From assembly GCA_018824405.1 (NCBI GenBank), contig JAHJGO010000024.1:62001-126000 (forward strand): a DNA stretch of 64,000 nt, in the 5' to 3' direction. Both the position numbers and the translations under genes were made by a program. The DNA comes from Gammaproteobacteria bacterium (GTDB lineage Bacteria; Pseudomonadota; Gammaproteobacteria; Burkholderiales; Sulfuricellaceae). Under the pieces are notes generated by a model. The model was not told where the DNA came from and ran no database searches. It worked only from the letters and a program-made list of their open reading frames with translations. Below are positions 31,728 to 40,485 of this stretch, piece by piece (the first letter of the stretch is position 1; each line of letters begins with the position of its first letter).

Positions 31728-32479
31728 TGCGCGGCCGTGTGGATCTGATCAGTATCGCCGGTCTGTTGCTCGGCGTTTCAGCAATTGTCGGTGGGCAGAT
31801 TCTGGAAGGGGGGCATATTGGCTCGCTGATCCAGGTCACGGCTTTTTTTATTGTGATTGGCGGCACCATGGGTGCGGTGATGCTGCAAAGTACGTTGCCG
31901 GTTTTTCTCAACGGCATGAGACTGCTCAAATGGGTGATCGTGCCGCCTCAGGCGCACCCTCAGGAGTTGATTGAGGAAATTCTCCACTGGAGCAACATTG
32001 CTCGCAAAGGGGGTTTGCTGGCCCTGGAGCCTTTGATCGATGACCTGTCCGATCCCTTCAAGCGCAAGGGCTTGCAGATGCTGGTTGACGGCGCAGAGCC
32101 GGATAAAATCCGCGAAGCCCTGGAGGTGGAAATCAACACCTATGAAGAGCATCAGCGTCAGGCCGCAAAAGTTTGGGAATCGGCTGGCGGATATGCCCCC
32201 ACGATCGGTATTCTGGGCGCGGTGATGGGGCTGATTCACGTGATGGAGAACCTGTCCGATCCTTCCAAACTGGGTAGTGGTATTGCAGTGGCATTCGTTG
32301 CCACCATCTATGGCGTGGGCTCGGCCAATATGCTGTTTTTACCCATCGCCAACAAACTCAAGGTGCTGATCGGCCACCAGGTAACAGTGCGGGAAATGCT
32401 GATCGAGGGTCTGGGCTCGATCGCCAACGGTGAAAACCCGCGCATTATCGAGACCAAGCTGCAAGGATATGTTGTGTAG
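31727..32479 (+). CDS. motC: Flagellar motor stator protein, MotA family (MotC type)
   Basis: MotA/PomA-family stator ion-channel subunit of 250 residues with four membrane helices. The first two are at about 5-50; the last two (ESAGGYAPTIGILGAVMGL and GIAVAFVATIYGVGSANML) flank the ion path. The cytoplasmic loop holds the charged residues that touch FliG. Position after flhF-flhG-fliA and before motD matches the Pseudomonas motCD pair, so motC is used. Its TAG stop lies in a palindromic repeat. Confidence 0.9.
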   Translation: MRGRVDLISIAGLLLGVSAIVGGQILEGGHIGSLIQVTAFFIVIGGTMGAVMLQSTLPVFLNGMRLLKWVIVPPQAHPQELIEEILHWSNIARKGGLLALEPLIDDLSDPFKRKGLQMLVDGAEPDKIREALEVEINTYEEHQRQAAKVWESAGGYAPTIGILGAVMGLIHVMENLSDPSKLGSGIAVAFVATIYGVGSANMLFLPIANKLKVLIGHQVTVREMLIEGLGSIANGENPRIIETKLQGYVV

Positions 32480-32545
32480 CTATCAGCTGTCAGCCTTCAG
32501 TTTTCATAAAAAACCGGATGCTGACCGCTGAAATCTGAGAGCTCA
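32477..32545. repeat. Palindromic intergenic repeat, copy C (motC-motD)
   Basis: TAGCTATCAGCTGTCAGCC at the left contains the motC stop. The right arm CTGACCGCTGAAATCTGAGAG supplies GAGAG (32537-32541), eight nt before the motD ATG. The arms are imperfect inverted repeats of the same TCAGC unit as copies A and B. Confidence 0.7.
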
Positions 32546-32549
32546 TCAA

Positions 32550-33335
32550 ATGGCGCGGAAAAAGAAACCTGAAGAGCATGAAAACCATGAGCGCTGGCTG
32601 GTTTCATACGCCGATTTTATTACCCTGCTATTCGCTTTTTTTGTCGTGATGTATGCCATTTCCTCTCTCAATGAGGGCAAATATCGTGTTCTCAGCGATT
32701 CACTCGTCGATGCTTTCAAGCGCGCCCCCACCAGTCAGGATGCGATACGTCTGAAGACGGAATCCCCAACGCTGTCCCCGACCGGGAAACCCAATGTGAT
32801 TGTTCAGAAAATACCGCAGCGAAACGACCCTGTGCAGGAAGCCAGGCGCAAGAAGCAGGAAGAAAATATGAAAGGGATCGCCAGTGATATCCTCAAGGTG
32901 ATGGAGCCGCTGGTGAAGGAAGGTCAGGTACGCGTCACTCAAAGCCCCCTTGGGGTGTCGATTGAAATCAATGCCAGCGTACTTTTTGCGCCAGGGCAGG
33001 CCTTGCTGGAAAAGCAATCCATACAGGTGTTGAGCGCGGTGGCGCAAGTGGTGGCGATGGTGCCCAATGCGGTGCAGATTGAGGGGCATACGGATAACAT
33101 CCCGATTGCCACCCTGGCTTATCCTTCGAACTGGGAGCTTTCTACTGCACGCGCCAGTAGCGTGGTGCGCCTGTTTATCGAGAATGGTGTCGATCCGGCG
33201 CGGTTGACCGCGGTTGGCTTTGCTGACCAGCGACCGGTGGAGCCCAATGACACGAATGAAGGCAGGACGCGCAACCGGCGTGTGACCGTCATGATTGAGC
33301 CTGACGTCAAAGTGCCGACGACAGTGCTGCAGTAA
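32550..33335 (+). CDS. motD: Flagellar motor stator protein MotD (MotB family)
   Basis: MotB-family stator subunit of 261 residues. It has a short basic N-terminus, a single membrane helix with the essential aspartate in YADFITLLFAFFVVMYA, a plug/linker region (about 50-140, rich in charged residues), and an OmpA-like peptidoglycan-binding domain with VQIEGHTDNIPI and NWELSTARASSVVRLF. It partners motC. The ribosome site lies in the preceding repeat. Confidence 0.93.
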   Translation: MARKKKPEEHENHERWLVSYADFITLLFAFFVVMYAISSLNEGKYRVLSDSLVDAFKRAPTSQDAIRLKTESPTLSPTGKPNVIVQKIPQRNDPVQEARRKKQEENMKGIASDILKVMEPLVKEGQVRVTQSPLGVSIEINASVLFAPGQALLEKQSIQVLSAVAQVVAMVPNAVQIEGHTDNIPIATLAYPSNWELSTARASSVVRLFIENGVDPARLTAVGFADQRPVEPNDTNEGRTRNRRVTVMIEPDVKVPTTVLQ

Positions 33336-33345
33336 TTAGCCGTTC

Positions 33346-33828
33346 TTAGGCTTTGTCGAGACGTCGTCCGCTTGCGGATCCGCTGATCTGGCCGTTTGGG
33401 CCATACAGGCTGGAGCTCGGGTTGGCTGCGCTCTGGAGTACGGAAAGGGTTTGCTGATTGTGGCGCAGGTGAGTATCAATCAGGATGCCATTGGTGCTGT
33501 TGATCTGGTCGACATCGCGCGCCAGGTCCAGCAACTTGCTCCATAGTTCACGTGTTTCCGTTTGAGCCTTGATCGAGTCAAGATATGCCGCGACACCGGA
33601 GGAATTGTTTTCACAGCCAGCGGCGGAAATGTACAAACTGCGCTGAGCGCTGAGCCCGGCCAGTTTTTCAATCAGTTCGGACTTAAGGGCTGCAAGCCGC
33701 AAGAGCTGGTCCGCCTCGCCTTTGATCAGGGCGCCCTGTTCCTGTTGCAATAGCAGGTGAAATTCTTGAAAGCCGCCAAATTCCGCCTTGATCAGCGCGG
33801 CGAAAGCAGCGTCAGAGTTCTGATCCAA
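33346..33828 (-). CDS. flgN: Flagellar hook-filament junction chaperone FlgN
   Basis: Export chaperone for FlgK and FlgL, 160 residues, almost all helical. The N-terminal part AALIKAEFGGFQEFHLLLQQ and the ELWSKLLDLARDVDQINSTN region are typical. It follows flgM with a 1-nt gap on the minus strand and is probably cotranscribed from the sigma-28 promoter upstream of flgM. Confidence 0.9.
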   Translation of the reverse strand: MDQNSDAAFAALIKAEFGGFQEFHLLLQQEQGALIKGEADQLLRLAALKSELIEKLAGLSAQRSLYISAAGCENNSSGVAAYLDSIKAQTETRELWSKLLDLARDVDQINSTNGILIDTHLRHNQQTLSVLQSAANPSSSLYGPNGQISGSASGRRLDKA

Positions 33829-33829
33829 A

Positions 33830-34135
33830 TCAGGTCCTGGAATCCGTCAACAGTTCTTTGACCGAGTTCAGCAGGCCGTCAGCAATTTTTTCCGGGTTTA
33901 TTTTGAAGCGACCCTCGGAAATGGCCTGCTTGATGGCATCCACTTTTGCGCTGTCCATCGGCTGGCTTTCGCCACTGCTGCTCAAAGCTTGCAGCTGGCT
34001 GGAGGAAGTCAGTTTTACCTCGTCTGTGGTGCCGGCTTTTGCGGTTGTCGGAGCATTTTCGCCCTTGTTGCGCACGACTTTGCTCTCGCCACTCGGAGTG
34101 GCAATGGTCTTGCTGATTGAGTTGTCAATTTTCAC
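33830..34135 (-). CDS. flgM: Anti-sigma-28 factor FlgM
   Basis: Binds FliA and is exported once the hook is complete, freeing sigma-28. It has 101 residues, disordered in the first half (MKIDNSISKTIATPSGES). The conserved C-terminal FliA-binding helices are AKVDAIKQAISEGRFKINPE and IADGLLNSVKELL. It is preceded by a sigma-28 promoter, giving the usual autoregulated switch. Confidence 0.93.
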   Translation of the reverse strand: MKIDNSISKTIATPSGESKVVRNKGENAPTTAKAGTTDEVKLTSSSQLQALSSSGESQPMDSAKVDAIKQAISEGRFKINPEKIADGLLNSVKELLTDSRT

Positions 34136-34186
34136 GATATTTCCTTTTCGCTGATCCTGATTGTTCAGCCAATCCTGTCAAATGTC

Positions 34187-34213
34187 ATAGCGGCATGCGG
34201 GGAAAAAACTTTA
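34187..34213 (-). promoter_or_regulatory. Sigma-28 promoter of flgM-flgN
   Basis: On the minus strand, TAAAGTTT (34213-34206), an 11-bp spacer, and GCCGCTAT (34194-34187) match the FliA consensus TAAAGTTT-N11-GCCGATAA in 14 of 16 positions. It lies 51 nt upstream of the flgM ATG. Confidence 0.85.
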
Positions 34214-34275
34214 ACCACATTCATGAAAATATTTAAGTGCCAGTATAGCAAAGACGCCACGATCTGGAGTCTGTT

Positions 34276-34968
34276 TCAGAATGGAACTTCCACAATGCCG
34301 CCTTCGCGTGCCGTGCCTTTGATAATCTGCCCCGACCCGCTGCGTACCGAAACGATTTGACCCTCTGCGGCGTTGGTCAGCGCCTTGCCTTCGGCATTGA
34401 CCTGAAAACCCTGTCCACGCGCAAGAATTTTAACGCTCTGCCCTTGCTGAATTACGTAGGAAGCACGCAGCATGTCGATGCGTAGTGGATACCCGGCTGC
34501 CACACCGATGGTGGTGGTTTTCCCTAGAGCTTGTTTGGGGTCGGTGATGACACCGGCTGCGAACTGGGTGACGTCTCCCTTTTTCAGCAGAATGTCAGCT
34601 TCGGCGATTGTTTGGCCTGAGCCGAGAGGACGGGCGGCAAACACGACACCAGTGGTGATGCTGACGGTGATCGGAATATATACGGTCCAGGATGAAGGCG
34701 AGTTGCAGCGCGCGCCGAGATTGCTGTTGCCCCAAAGCCGGGTGCCGGTGGGAATGAAAAAATCCATAGCCTGGCAGGCCGGCAAACGCAGGCGGGGGTC
34801 GAGAGGAATGGCGCTGACGGAAACTATGCCGGGCTGTGCTGCGTTTTGCTGCTGGGCAAACTGGATGGCGCCATTCCTGACTGCATCAAGATCCTGCCAC
34901 TGAGTGTCGGCAAGCGTTGGAAAGGACAGAAACAGAATCAGAAAAGGGAAGGATAAGCGCGTAAACAT
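34276..34968 (-). CDS. flgA: P-ring assembly chaperone FlgA
   Basis: Periplasmic chaperone for FlgI, 230 residues. Signal peptide at 1-20 (FPFLILFLSFPTLAD). The conserved C-terminal SAF-type domain has the LLKKGDVTQFAAGVI segment, PLRIDMLRASYVIQQGQSV, and GSGQIIKGTAREGGIVEV at the end. It is divergent from the GGDEF gene. Confidence 0.95.
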   Translation of the reverse strand: MFTRLSFPFLILFLSFPTLADTQWQDLDAVRNGAIQFAQQQNAAQPGIVSVSAIPLDPRLRLPACQAMDFFIPTGTRLWGNSNLGARCNSPSSWTVYIPITVSITTGVVFAARPLGSGQTIAEADILLKKGDVTQFAAGVITDPKQALGKTTTIGVAAGYPLRIDMLRASYVIQQGQSVKILARGQGFQVNAEGKALTNAAEGQIVSVRSGSGQIIKGTAREGGIVEVPF

Positions 34969-34975
34969 GCGTTGA

Positions 34976-35005
34976 TTGTAACTGAAAAAGTGGGGGTGCT
35001 ATACT
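34976..35005 (+). promoter_or_regulatory. Sigma-70-type promoter of the GGDEF gene
   Basis: TTGTAA (34976-34981), 18-bp spacer and TATACT (35000-35005). It is 35 nt upstream of the ATG at 35040, which suggests expression outside the flagellar hierarchy. Sequence match only. Confidence 0.5.
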
Positions 35006-35039
35006 GCTCCGGCTAATACCCCCTACGGCCCAAACTGAC

Positions 35040-36713
35040 ATGCCTGCCTTTACCAATCCCACCGATATTGCCCGTGAAACCCTGAAAATGCTGGCGGCAC
35101 GGCGGATGGCCCCGAATCCGGAAAATTACCAGGCCATATACAACGAAATCGCCGGTATACCGCCTTCTACTGCGCGTCAGGCTAAAGATGATAAGTTGCC
35201 GCCAAAGTCCGGCGGTGGGGGTGAAGCCAATTGGGCCGAACTGATTCGTGAGCTGATCCGCCAGTGGGACCTCAAGCAGAGCGGGGTGACCGCTTCGCGC
35301 AAGAAAGAGGGCTTGGGCCGGGTGTTGAGCAATTTCGCCAAGGACCCTGCTCTGCTGCATGTCAAATTACAGGCGCTGGTTGGTTCCTGGGGGGAAAAAG
35401 TTGCCCAGGCGGGCGTGCCCGTGGAGGGGATAGAGCCTGATGAAAATGCGCAGAACAGTCCGGTCGCTGCGATGGCGGCGTCGGTTGTCAACGTGGAGAT
35501 TTCACTCGCAGATGTGCCCGCCGCATTGCGAGAAATGCTGGCACTAACGATACAGACAGGCGTGGCGCCACGCCTGTCCCAGTTTCCCGATTTGCGTGAT
35601 GAAGCCATCCTGCTTGCCCAGCAGGCGCGAGATGCGCGCGATTCACTGGGGCTTCAGGGAGTCGCAAAAAAGCTCAAGCAGTTCTGGATCAAACTGGAAT
35701 TGCGCAATGATTCCGATGCCCAGGTGCTGGATGGTCTGGTCCGTTTGCTAAGGCTTCTGGTCAACAATATCAGCGAATTGCTGCTGGATGACAAATGGCT
35801 GACCGGCCAGATTGCCGTTGTGCAGGATATTATTTCCCAGCCTCTGGATAGCCGCGTACTGTATGACGCAGAGCGCAGTTTCAAAGAGGTGATTTTCAAG
35901 CAGGGAAATTTGAAGCACAGCCTGATGGAAGCCAGGACCACCATCAAGAACATGATGTCGGCGTTTATTGATCGCATGTCCGAAATGTCGGCGAGTACCG
36001 GCGAATACCACAGCAAGGTCGAATCGTATGCGGCGGCGATCAGCAAGACCGAGGACATCAACCAGCTTAACCAGATTCTGGGCGATCTGATGAAAGACAC
36101 CCGGGGGATGCAGCTCGACATGATTCGCTCCCGCGATGAACTGCAGCAGGCGCACAAACAGGTCAAGGAAGCCGAAGAAAAAATTCGCCTGCTCGAAGCG
36201 GAGCTGGATCAGTTCAGCGAACTGGTGCATGAAGACCATTTGACAGGCACGCTCAACCGGCGCGGTATGGAGGATGCGTTCGGACGCGAGCTGTCGCGCG
36301 CCGACCGGCTGAAATCGCCAATGAGTGTTTCGCTGCTGGATATCGACCACTTCAAGCGTCTGAATGATACCTACGGCCACGATGCCGGTGATGAGGCCCT
36401 GGTGCACCTGGTGCGGGTCACCAGGGAAGCGTTGCGGCCAACTGATGTCATTGCCCGTTTTGGTGGCGAGGAGTTCGTGATCATTCTGCCGGATACCGGC
36501 ATTGATGAGGCGGTCAAAGTGATGACCCGGGTACAGCGCCATCTCACCAAGAATTTTTTCATGCACGACAACCAGCGCCTGCTGATTACCTTCAGCGCTG
36601 GCGTGGCGCTGAGAAATGCGGGCGAAAGCGCCGAATCCATGATCTCCCGTGCCGACAAGGCGCTTTACCAGGCCAAGGAAGCGGGTCGCAACCGGGTAAT
36701 TCCGGCGGGCTGA
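35040..36713 (+). CDS. Cytoplasmic diguanylate cyclase (GGDEF protein)
   Basis: Makes c-di-GMP from two GTP. It has 557 residues and no membrane segment. About 1-100 resemble a small helical domain (DIARETLKMLAARRMAPNPE), 100-380 are mostly helical with a coiled coil at 350-390, and the GGDEF domain occupies 390-557. The active site is GGEEF (475-479); the inhibitory-site RPTD lies at 466-469. Substrate blocks DHLTGTLNRRGM and DIDHFKRLNDTYGHDAGDE are intact. It sits between flgA and flgB, so a link to the motile/sessile decision is likely (inference). No EAL domain. Confidence 0.92.
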   Translation: MPAFTNPTDIARETLKMLAARRMAPNPENYQAIYNEIAGIPPSTARQAKDDKLPPKSGGGGEANWAELIRELIRQWDLKQSGVTASRKKEGLGRVLSNFAKDPALLHVKLQALVGSWGEKVAQAGVPVEGIEPDENAQNSPVAAMAASVVNVEISLADVPAALREMLALTIQTGVAPRLSQFPDLRDEAILLAQQARDARDSLGLQGVAKKLKQFWIKLELRNDSDAQVLDGLVRLLRLLVNNISELLLDDKWLTGQIAVVQDIISQPLDSRVLYDAERSFKEVIFKQGNLKHSLMEARTTIKNMMSAFIDRMSEMSASTGEYHSKVESYAAAISKTEDINQLNQILGDLMKDTRGMQLDMIRSRDELQQAHKQVKEAEEKIRLLEAELDQFSELVHEDHLTGTLNRRGMEDAFGRELSRADRLKSPMSVSLLDIDHFKRLNDTYGHDAGDEALVHLVRVTREALRPTDVIARFGGEEFVIILPDTGIDEAVKVMTRVQRHLTKNFFMHDNQRLLITFSAGVALRNAGESAESMISRADKALYQAKEAGRNRVIPAG

Positions 36714-36752
36714 ACGCCTTTGCCGCTGCGGCAATTTTTGCCGCCTGATTTT

Positions 36753-36785
36753 GGCTGACAGCTGTCAGCTATCAGCTATCAGCTG
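36753..36785. repeat. Palindromic intergenic repeat, copy D (partial)
   Basis: GGCTGACAGCTGTCAGCTAT followed by CAGCTATCAGCTGG. It has the same TCAGC(T/C)(A/G) unit as copies A-C but only one arm, with a CTGACAGCTGTCAG palindrome inside. It lies just before the sigma-54-like promoter of flgB. Confidence 0.6.
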
Positions 36786-36794
36786 GTTTTGTCC

Positions 36795-36811
36795 CTGGCA
36801 CGTTTCGTGCT
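36795..36811 (+). promoter_or_regulatory. Sigma-54-like promoter of the flgB operon
   Basis: CTGGCACGTTTCGTGCT: the -24 GG (36797-36798) and -12 GC (36809-36810) are separated by exactly 10 nt, and TGGCACG is a perfect -24 element. The -12 half GTGCT departs from TTGCT by one base. It lies 38 nt upstream of the flgB ATG. Control of rod/hook genes by RpoN with a FleQ/FlrC-type activator is known in polar flagellates. Confidence 0.75.
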
Positions 36812-36848
36812 CTTTTACCTGCATACCATTTTTTTCGGGTTTGCGGCG

Positions 36849-37250
36849 ATGAATAGCAGGATAGACGACGAAATCGGATTCATGAGCAAGGCGCTCAATC
36901 TGCATGCGCACCGTCAGCAGTTGCTGGCCGGCAACATCGCCAATGCCGATACGCCGGGCTACAAGGCTGTGGACATCGACTTTTCCAAAGCGCTGAAGGC
37001 GGCTGTCGGGTCCAGTCAGCCGGTGGGTCTGAATGCGACGGCGCCCGGTCATCTGCAGCCCAAGGGCGGCAACCCCCTCGGCGCGCAAACCCTTTATCGC
37101 CAACCGGCGCAACCCAGTATCGACGGCAATACCGTAGACATGGATGTGGAGCGCACCCAGTTCATCGATAATGCTATCCGTTACCAGTTTGCCCTGGATC
37201 GCGTCAGCAGCAAATTCAAGACCCTTGAACTCGCCTTGAGAGGTCAGTAA
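36849..37250 (+). CDS. flgB: Flagellar basal-body rod protein FlgB
   Basis: Proximal rod protein of 133 residues. ATG 36849 gives the family start [20 protein letters not shown]. The conserved flg_bb_rod block is [20 protein letters not shown], and the C-terminal helix is [20 protein letters not shown]. It is the first gene of flgBCDEFGHIJ, 2 nt before flgC. Confidence 0.97.
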   Translation: MNSRIDDEIGFMSKALNLHAHRQQLLAGNIANADTPGYKAVDIDFSKALKAAVGSSQPVGLNATAPGHLQPKGGNPLGAQTLYRQPAQPSIDGNTVDMDVERTQFIDNAIRYQFALDRVSSKFKTLELALRGQ

Positions 37251-37252
37251 TC

Positions 37253-37663
37253 ATGTCCCTGTTCAATCTGTTCGATATTTCCGGCTCTGCCATGACGGCG
37301 CAGTCACAGCGCCTCAACGTGGTGGCCAGCAATCTGGCCAATGCCGACAGCGCCACCAGTTCCACCGGGCAGCCCTACCGTGCCAGGCAGGTGGTGTTCA
37401 GCGCCACGCCGCTGGGCGGCAATAATGGCGCGGCGGCCGGGGTGCGCGTGACACAGGTGATCGATGATCCTGCCCCGATGAAGCTGATGTACGACCCCAA
37501 GAATCCGCTTGCCGATGCCAAAGGCTACGTCACCATGCCCAACGTCAACGCGGTGGAGGAAATGGTGAACATGATTTCAGCTTCACGTTCCTACCAGAGC
37601 AATGCAGACGTGATGAATACGGCAAAAACCCTGTTGCAGAAAACTCTGCAGCTGGGCCAATAA
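37253..37663 (+). CDS. flgC: Flagellar basal-body rod protein FlgC
   Basis: Proximal rod protein of 136 residues with the rod-protein N-terminus [20 protein letters not shown], followed by [12 protein letters not shown]. The C-terminal block is [20 protein letters not shown]. It lies in the operon between flgB and flgD. Confidence 0.98.
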   Translation: MSLFNLFDISGSAMTAQSQRLNVVASNLANADSATSSTGQPYRARQVVFSATPLGGNNGAAAGVRVTQVIDDPAPMKLMYDPKNPLADAKGYVTMPNVNAVEEMVNMISASRSYQSNADVMNTAKTLLQKTLQLGQ

Positions 37664-37677
37664 GGAGATAGAGAATC

Positions 37678-38331
37678 ATGACTACGGTAAATGAAATATC
37701 GGCATTGACTACGACCACGGCCACCACAAAAACAGCTTCACAGGAGTCGGAAGACCGCTTCCTCAAGTTGCTGGTGACGCAGATGCAAAATCAGGACCCC
37801 TTGAACCCGATGGACAACGCCGAGATTACCTCGCAGATGGCGCAGCTTTCCACGGTAACCGAGCTGGGCAAGCTCAATGATGCAGCAAGCGCGATGACGG
37901 CCTCGCTCCTTGCCGGGCAGTCGCTTCAGGCGGCAAGCCTGGTCGGCCATGGTGTGATGATTCCGGGAGACAAGATCGAGCTTTCCGGAGGCGTGGCTTA
38001 CGGCGGGGTGGATTTGACCCAGGCGGTGGACAAGTTGACGGTCAATATCAAGGATGCTTCCGGCAAGGTGATTCACACCTCCGATCTTGGTCCGCAAGAT
38101 GCTGCAGGCAGTGTTCCGTTTCAGTGGGATGGCACGACCGACAGTGGTACCGTAGCGCCGGACGGCTCTTACACCTTTGAAGTGCTTGCCGAGCAAGGCG
38201 GTAAAGCGGTTGCTGCCACTGCTCTGGCGGTGGGGCAGGTTGGCAGTGTGTCCCTGGGGGTGCAGGGCGCGATGCTGAATGTGATCGGGCTGGGACCGGT
38301 TGCCATGTCTGAAGTCAAAGAAATTCTGTAA
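37678..38331 (+). CDS. flgD: Flagellar hook-capping protein FlgD
   Basis: Scaffold for hook assembly, discarded afterwards; 217 residues. The conserved N-terminal block is FLKLLVTQMQNQDPLNPMDN, followed by EITSQMAQLSTV. A Tudor-like/FnIII region follows, with VPFQWDGTTDSG and GSYTFEVLAEQGG. Confidence 0.97.
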   Translation: MTTVNEISALTTTTATTKTASQESEDRFLKLLVTQMQNQDPLNPMDNAEITSQMAQLSTVTELGKLNDAASAMTASLLAGQSLQAASLVGHGVMIPGDKIELSGGVAYGGVDLTQAVDKLTVNIKDASGKVIHTSDLGPQDAAGSVPFQWDGTTDSGTVAPDGSYTFEVLAEQGGKAVAATALAVGQVGSVSLGVQGAMLNVIGLGPVAMSEVKEIL

Positions 38332-38342
38332 GGAGAAATATC

Positions 38343-39611
38343 ATGGGTTTCCAAACTGGGCTAAGCGGCCTCAACGCATCCTCCAAGAATCTGGATGTTA
38401 TTGGTAATAATGTTGCCAACTCGAGCACGGTAGGTTTCAAAACTTCACAAGCCCAGTTCGCTGATGTTTTTGCGGCTTCGCTGGCGGGGAGTGGCGCGAG
38501 CCAGGTCGGTATTGGCACCAGACTGGCTAATGTGTCTCAGCAGTTCACCCAGGGAAATATCAGCGTCACCAACAATCCCCTTGATGTGGCAATCAATGGT
38601 CGGGGCTTTTTTCGCCTGAGTGACGCAGGAGCTATCAGTTATACCCGTAATGGGCAGTTTCAGCTAGATAAGGATTCCTACATCGTCACCAATGGTGGTC
38701 AGCATTTGACCGGCTATCAGGCCGATAGCACAGGCAGTATTACTGGTGCCTTGGGTGATTTGAGGATTGATCTGGCCGACCAGCCGCCGACCATCACTTC
38801 CACTGCGACAGTGGGAGCGAATCTGGATTCTAATTCGGCTGTGATTACAGCTGCTTGGGTGGATCCGGATCCTTCTGCTGCAGCACCGGCTCCTGTTTTG
38901 GATCCTGCTAGTTACAACAGCTCTACTTCTATGACTGTCTACGACAGTCTGGGAAATTCTCACGTGGTGAGCATGTATTTCGCCAAGACGGCGGCCAATA
39001 CTTGGGATGTTAACATGACCATGGATGGGTACGGTACGGCGGTGGGCAACCCGGTTATCAGCGGCCTGGCGTTTACCGATCAAGGGGTTATCGATCCCGC
39101 GACTTATACCCCGACTACCATATCTTTTGATTTGGCCACAATAAACCCGGATCTGGGGGCGCAATCGCCTTTGGATATTTCATTTGATTATGGTGAAACG
39201 ACACAGTTTGGCAGTGTTTTTGGTGTCAATACGCTGTCCCAAAATGGCTATGCTTCCGGGCGCATGGCGGGCTTCAGTATTGGCAGTGATGGGTTAGTTC
39301 AGGGGCGCTACACCAACGGCCAGACCAAGACGCTGGGCCAGGTTGCGCTGGCGAATTTTGCAAACCCCCAGGGTTTGCAGCCATTGGGTGACAACCAGTG
39401 GTCGGAAAGCCCCAGTTCGGGTCAGGCGCTGGTGGGTGGGCCTGGAACGGCAAGTTTGGGATTGCTTCAATCGGCGGCAACGGAAGATTCAAACGTCGAT
39501 CTGACAGCCGAGCTGGTCAACATGATTGTGGCTCAGCGTGCTTATCAGGCCAATGCACAGACCATCAAGACCCAGGATGCCGTGTTGCAGACGCTGGTGA
39601 ACTTGAGGTAA
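38343..39611 (+). CDS. flgE: Flagellar hook protein FlgE
   Basis: Structural protein of the hook, 422 residues. N-terminal helix MGFQTGLSGLNASSKNLDVI with NNVANSSTVGFK, variable D1/D2 domains, and the C-terminal LTAELVNMIVAQRAYQANAQ. GGAG lies before the ATG. A 116-nt spacer with an inverted repeat separates it from flgF. Confidence 0.97.
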   Translation: MGFQTGLSGLNASSKNLDVIGNNVANSSTVGFKTSQAQFADVFAASLAGSGASQVGIGTRLANVSQQFTQGNISVTNNPLDVAINGRGFFRLSDAGAISYTRNGQFQLDKDSYIVTNGGQHLTGYQADSTGSITGALGDLRIDLADQPPTITSTATVGANLDSNSAVITAAWVDPDPSAAAPAPVLDPASYNSSTSMTVYDSLGNSHVVSMYFAKTAANTWDVNMTMDGYGTAVGNPVISGLAFTDQGVIDPATYTPTTISFDLATINPDLGAQSPLDISFDYGETTQFGSVFGVNTLSQNGYASGRMAGFSIGSDGLVQGRYTNGQTKTLGQVALANFANPQGLQPLGDNQWSESPSSGQALVGGPGTASLGLLQSAATEDSNVDLTAELVNMIVAQRAYQANAQTIKTQDAVLQTLVNLR

Positions 39612-39641
39612 GGCCGTGGTGAAGCCGCTGCGCTGTGAAGG

Positions 39642-39711
39642 GTGAAATGTGACGATCGTACTAAGAAGGTTTTCCATAACAAAGGCGCAGCCGAGTGGCT
39701 TCACATTTCAC
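39642..39711. repeat. Inverted repeat in the flgE-flgF spacer
   Basis: GTGAAATGTGA (39642-39652) and TCACATTTCAC (39701-39711) are perfect complements around a 48-nt loop. A second overlapping pair (GTGAAGCCGCTGCGC with GCGCAGCCGAGTGGCTTCAC) offers an alternative fold. There is no T-run, so it is not a standard terminator. It could modulate mRNA stability between hook and distal-rod genes. Confidence 0.55.
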
Positions 39712-39727
39712 ATAAGCGGGAGTATTT

Positions 39728-40471
39728 ATGGATAGGCTGATCTACATCGCCATGACCGGCGCCAAGCATGCGCTGTGGCAGCAGGCTTCCACAGCGCACA
39801 ATCTGGCCAATGTCACGACCACCGGTTATCGCGCCGAAAGCAACGCTTTCCGCGCTCTGCCGGTATACGGCGATGGGGCAAAGACGCGGGCTTTCGTGGT
39901 TGACTCTACGACCGGAGCGGATTTCAACCCGGGTGTCATCCAGAATACCGGCCGCGAACTCGATGTGGCGGTGCAGGGCAAGGGCTGGATTGCAGTACAG
40001 GCGCCCGATGGCAGCGAAGCCTATACGCGCAACGGAAGCTTCCAGATCAGCCCGAACGGCGTGCTGCAAACCCGTAATGGTTTGAACGTAACGGGTGATG
40101 GTGGCCCGATCGCCATTCCTCCCGATAATGACATTACCGTGGCCAATGACGGTACGGTTTCTGCCATTCCGACTGGCCAGACGCTGACTTCCGTGACGGC
40201 GCTGGGGCGCATCAAGATGGTCAACCCGCCGGAGGCGGATCTGGTAAAGGGGCAGGATGGTTTGTTTCGGCTCAAGAGCGGACAGCCTGCGCCGGCCGAT
40301 GTGAATGTCAGGCTGGTGTCGAATTCGCTGGAGAGCAGCAACGTCAGCATGGTGGAGTCGCTGGTGAACATGATTACCCATGCGCGTAGCTTCGAGTTGC
40401 AGACCAAGCTGCTGCAGAAGGCCGAGAGCAATGAGGCCAAGGCCAGTCAACTTTTGAATTTGAATGGTTAA
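39728..40471 (+). CDS. flgF: Flagellar rod protein FlgF
   Basis: Rod protein of 247 residues with MDRLIYIAMTGAKHALWQQA, AHNLANVTTTGYRAESNAF, the central LDVAVQGKGWIAVQ block, and the C-terminal VSMVESLVNMITHARSFE. Shorter than FlgG and with the FlgF-type start; adjacent flgG supports the call. Confidence 0.97.
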   Translation: MDRLIYIAMTGAKHALWQQASTAHNLANVTTTGYRAESNAFRALPVYGDGAKTRAFVVDSTTGADFNPGVIQNTGRELDVAVQGKGWIAVQAPDGSEAYTRNGSFQISPNGVLQTRNGLNVTGDGGPIAIPPDNDITVANDGTVSAIPTGQTLTSVTALGRIKMVNPPEADLVKGQDGLFRLKSGQPAPADVNVRLVSNSLESSNVSMVESLVNMITHARSFELQTKLLQKAESNEAKASQLLNLNG

Positions 40472-40485
40472 ATGAGGGTTAGAAA

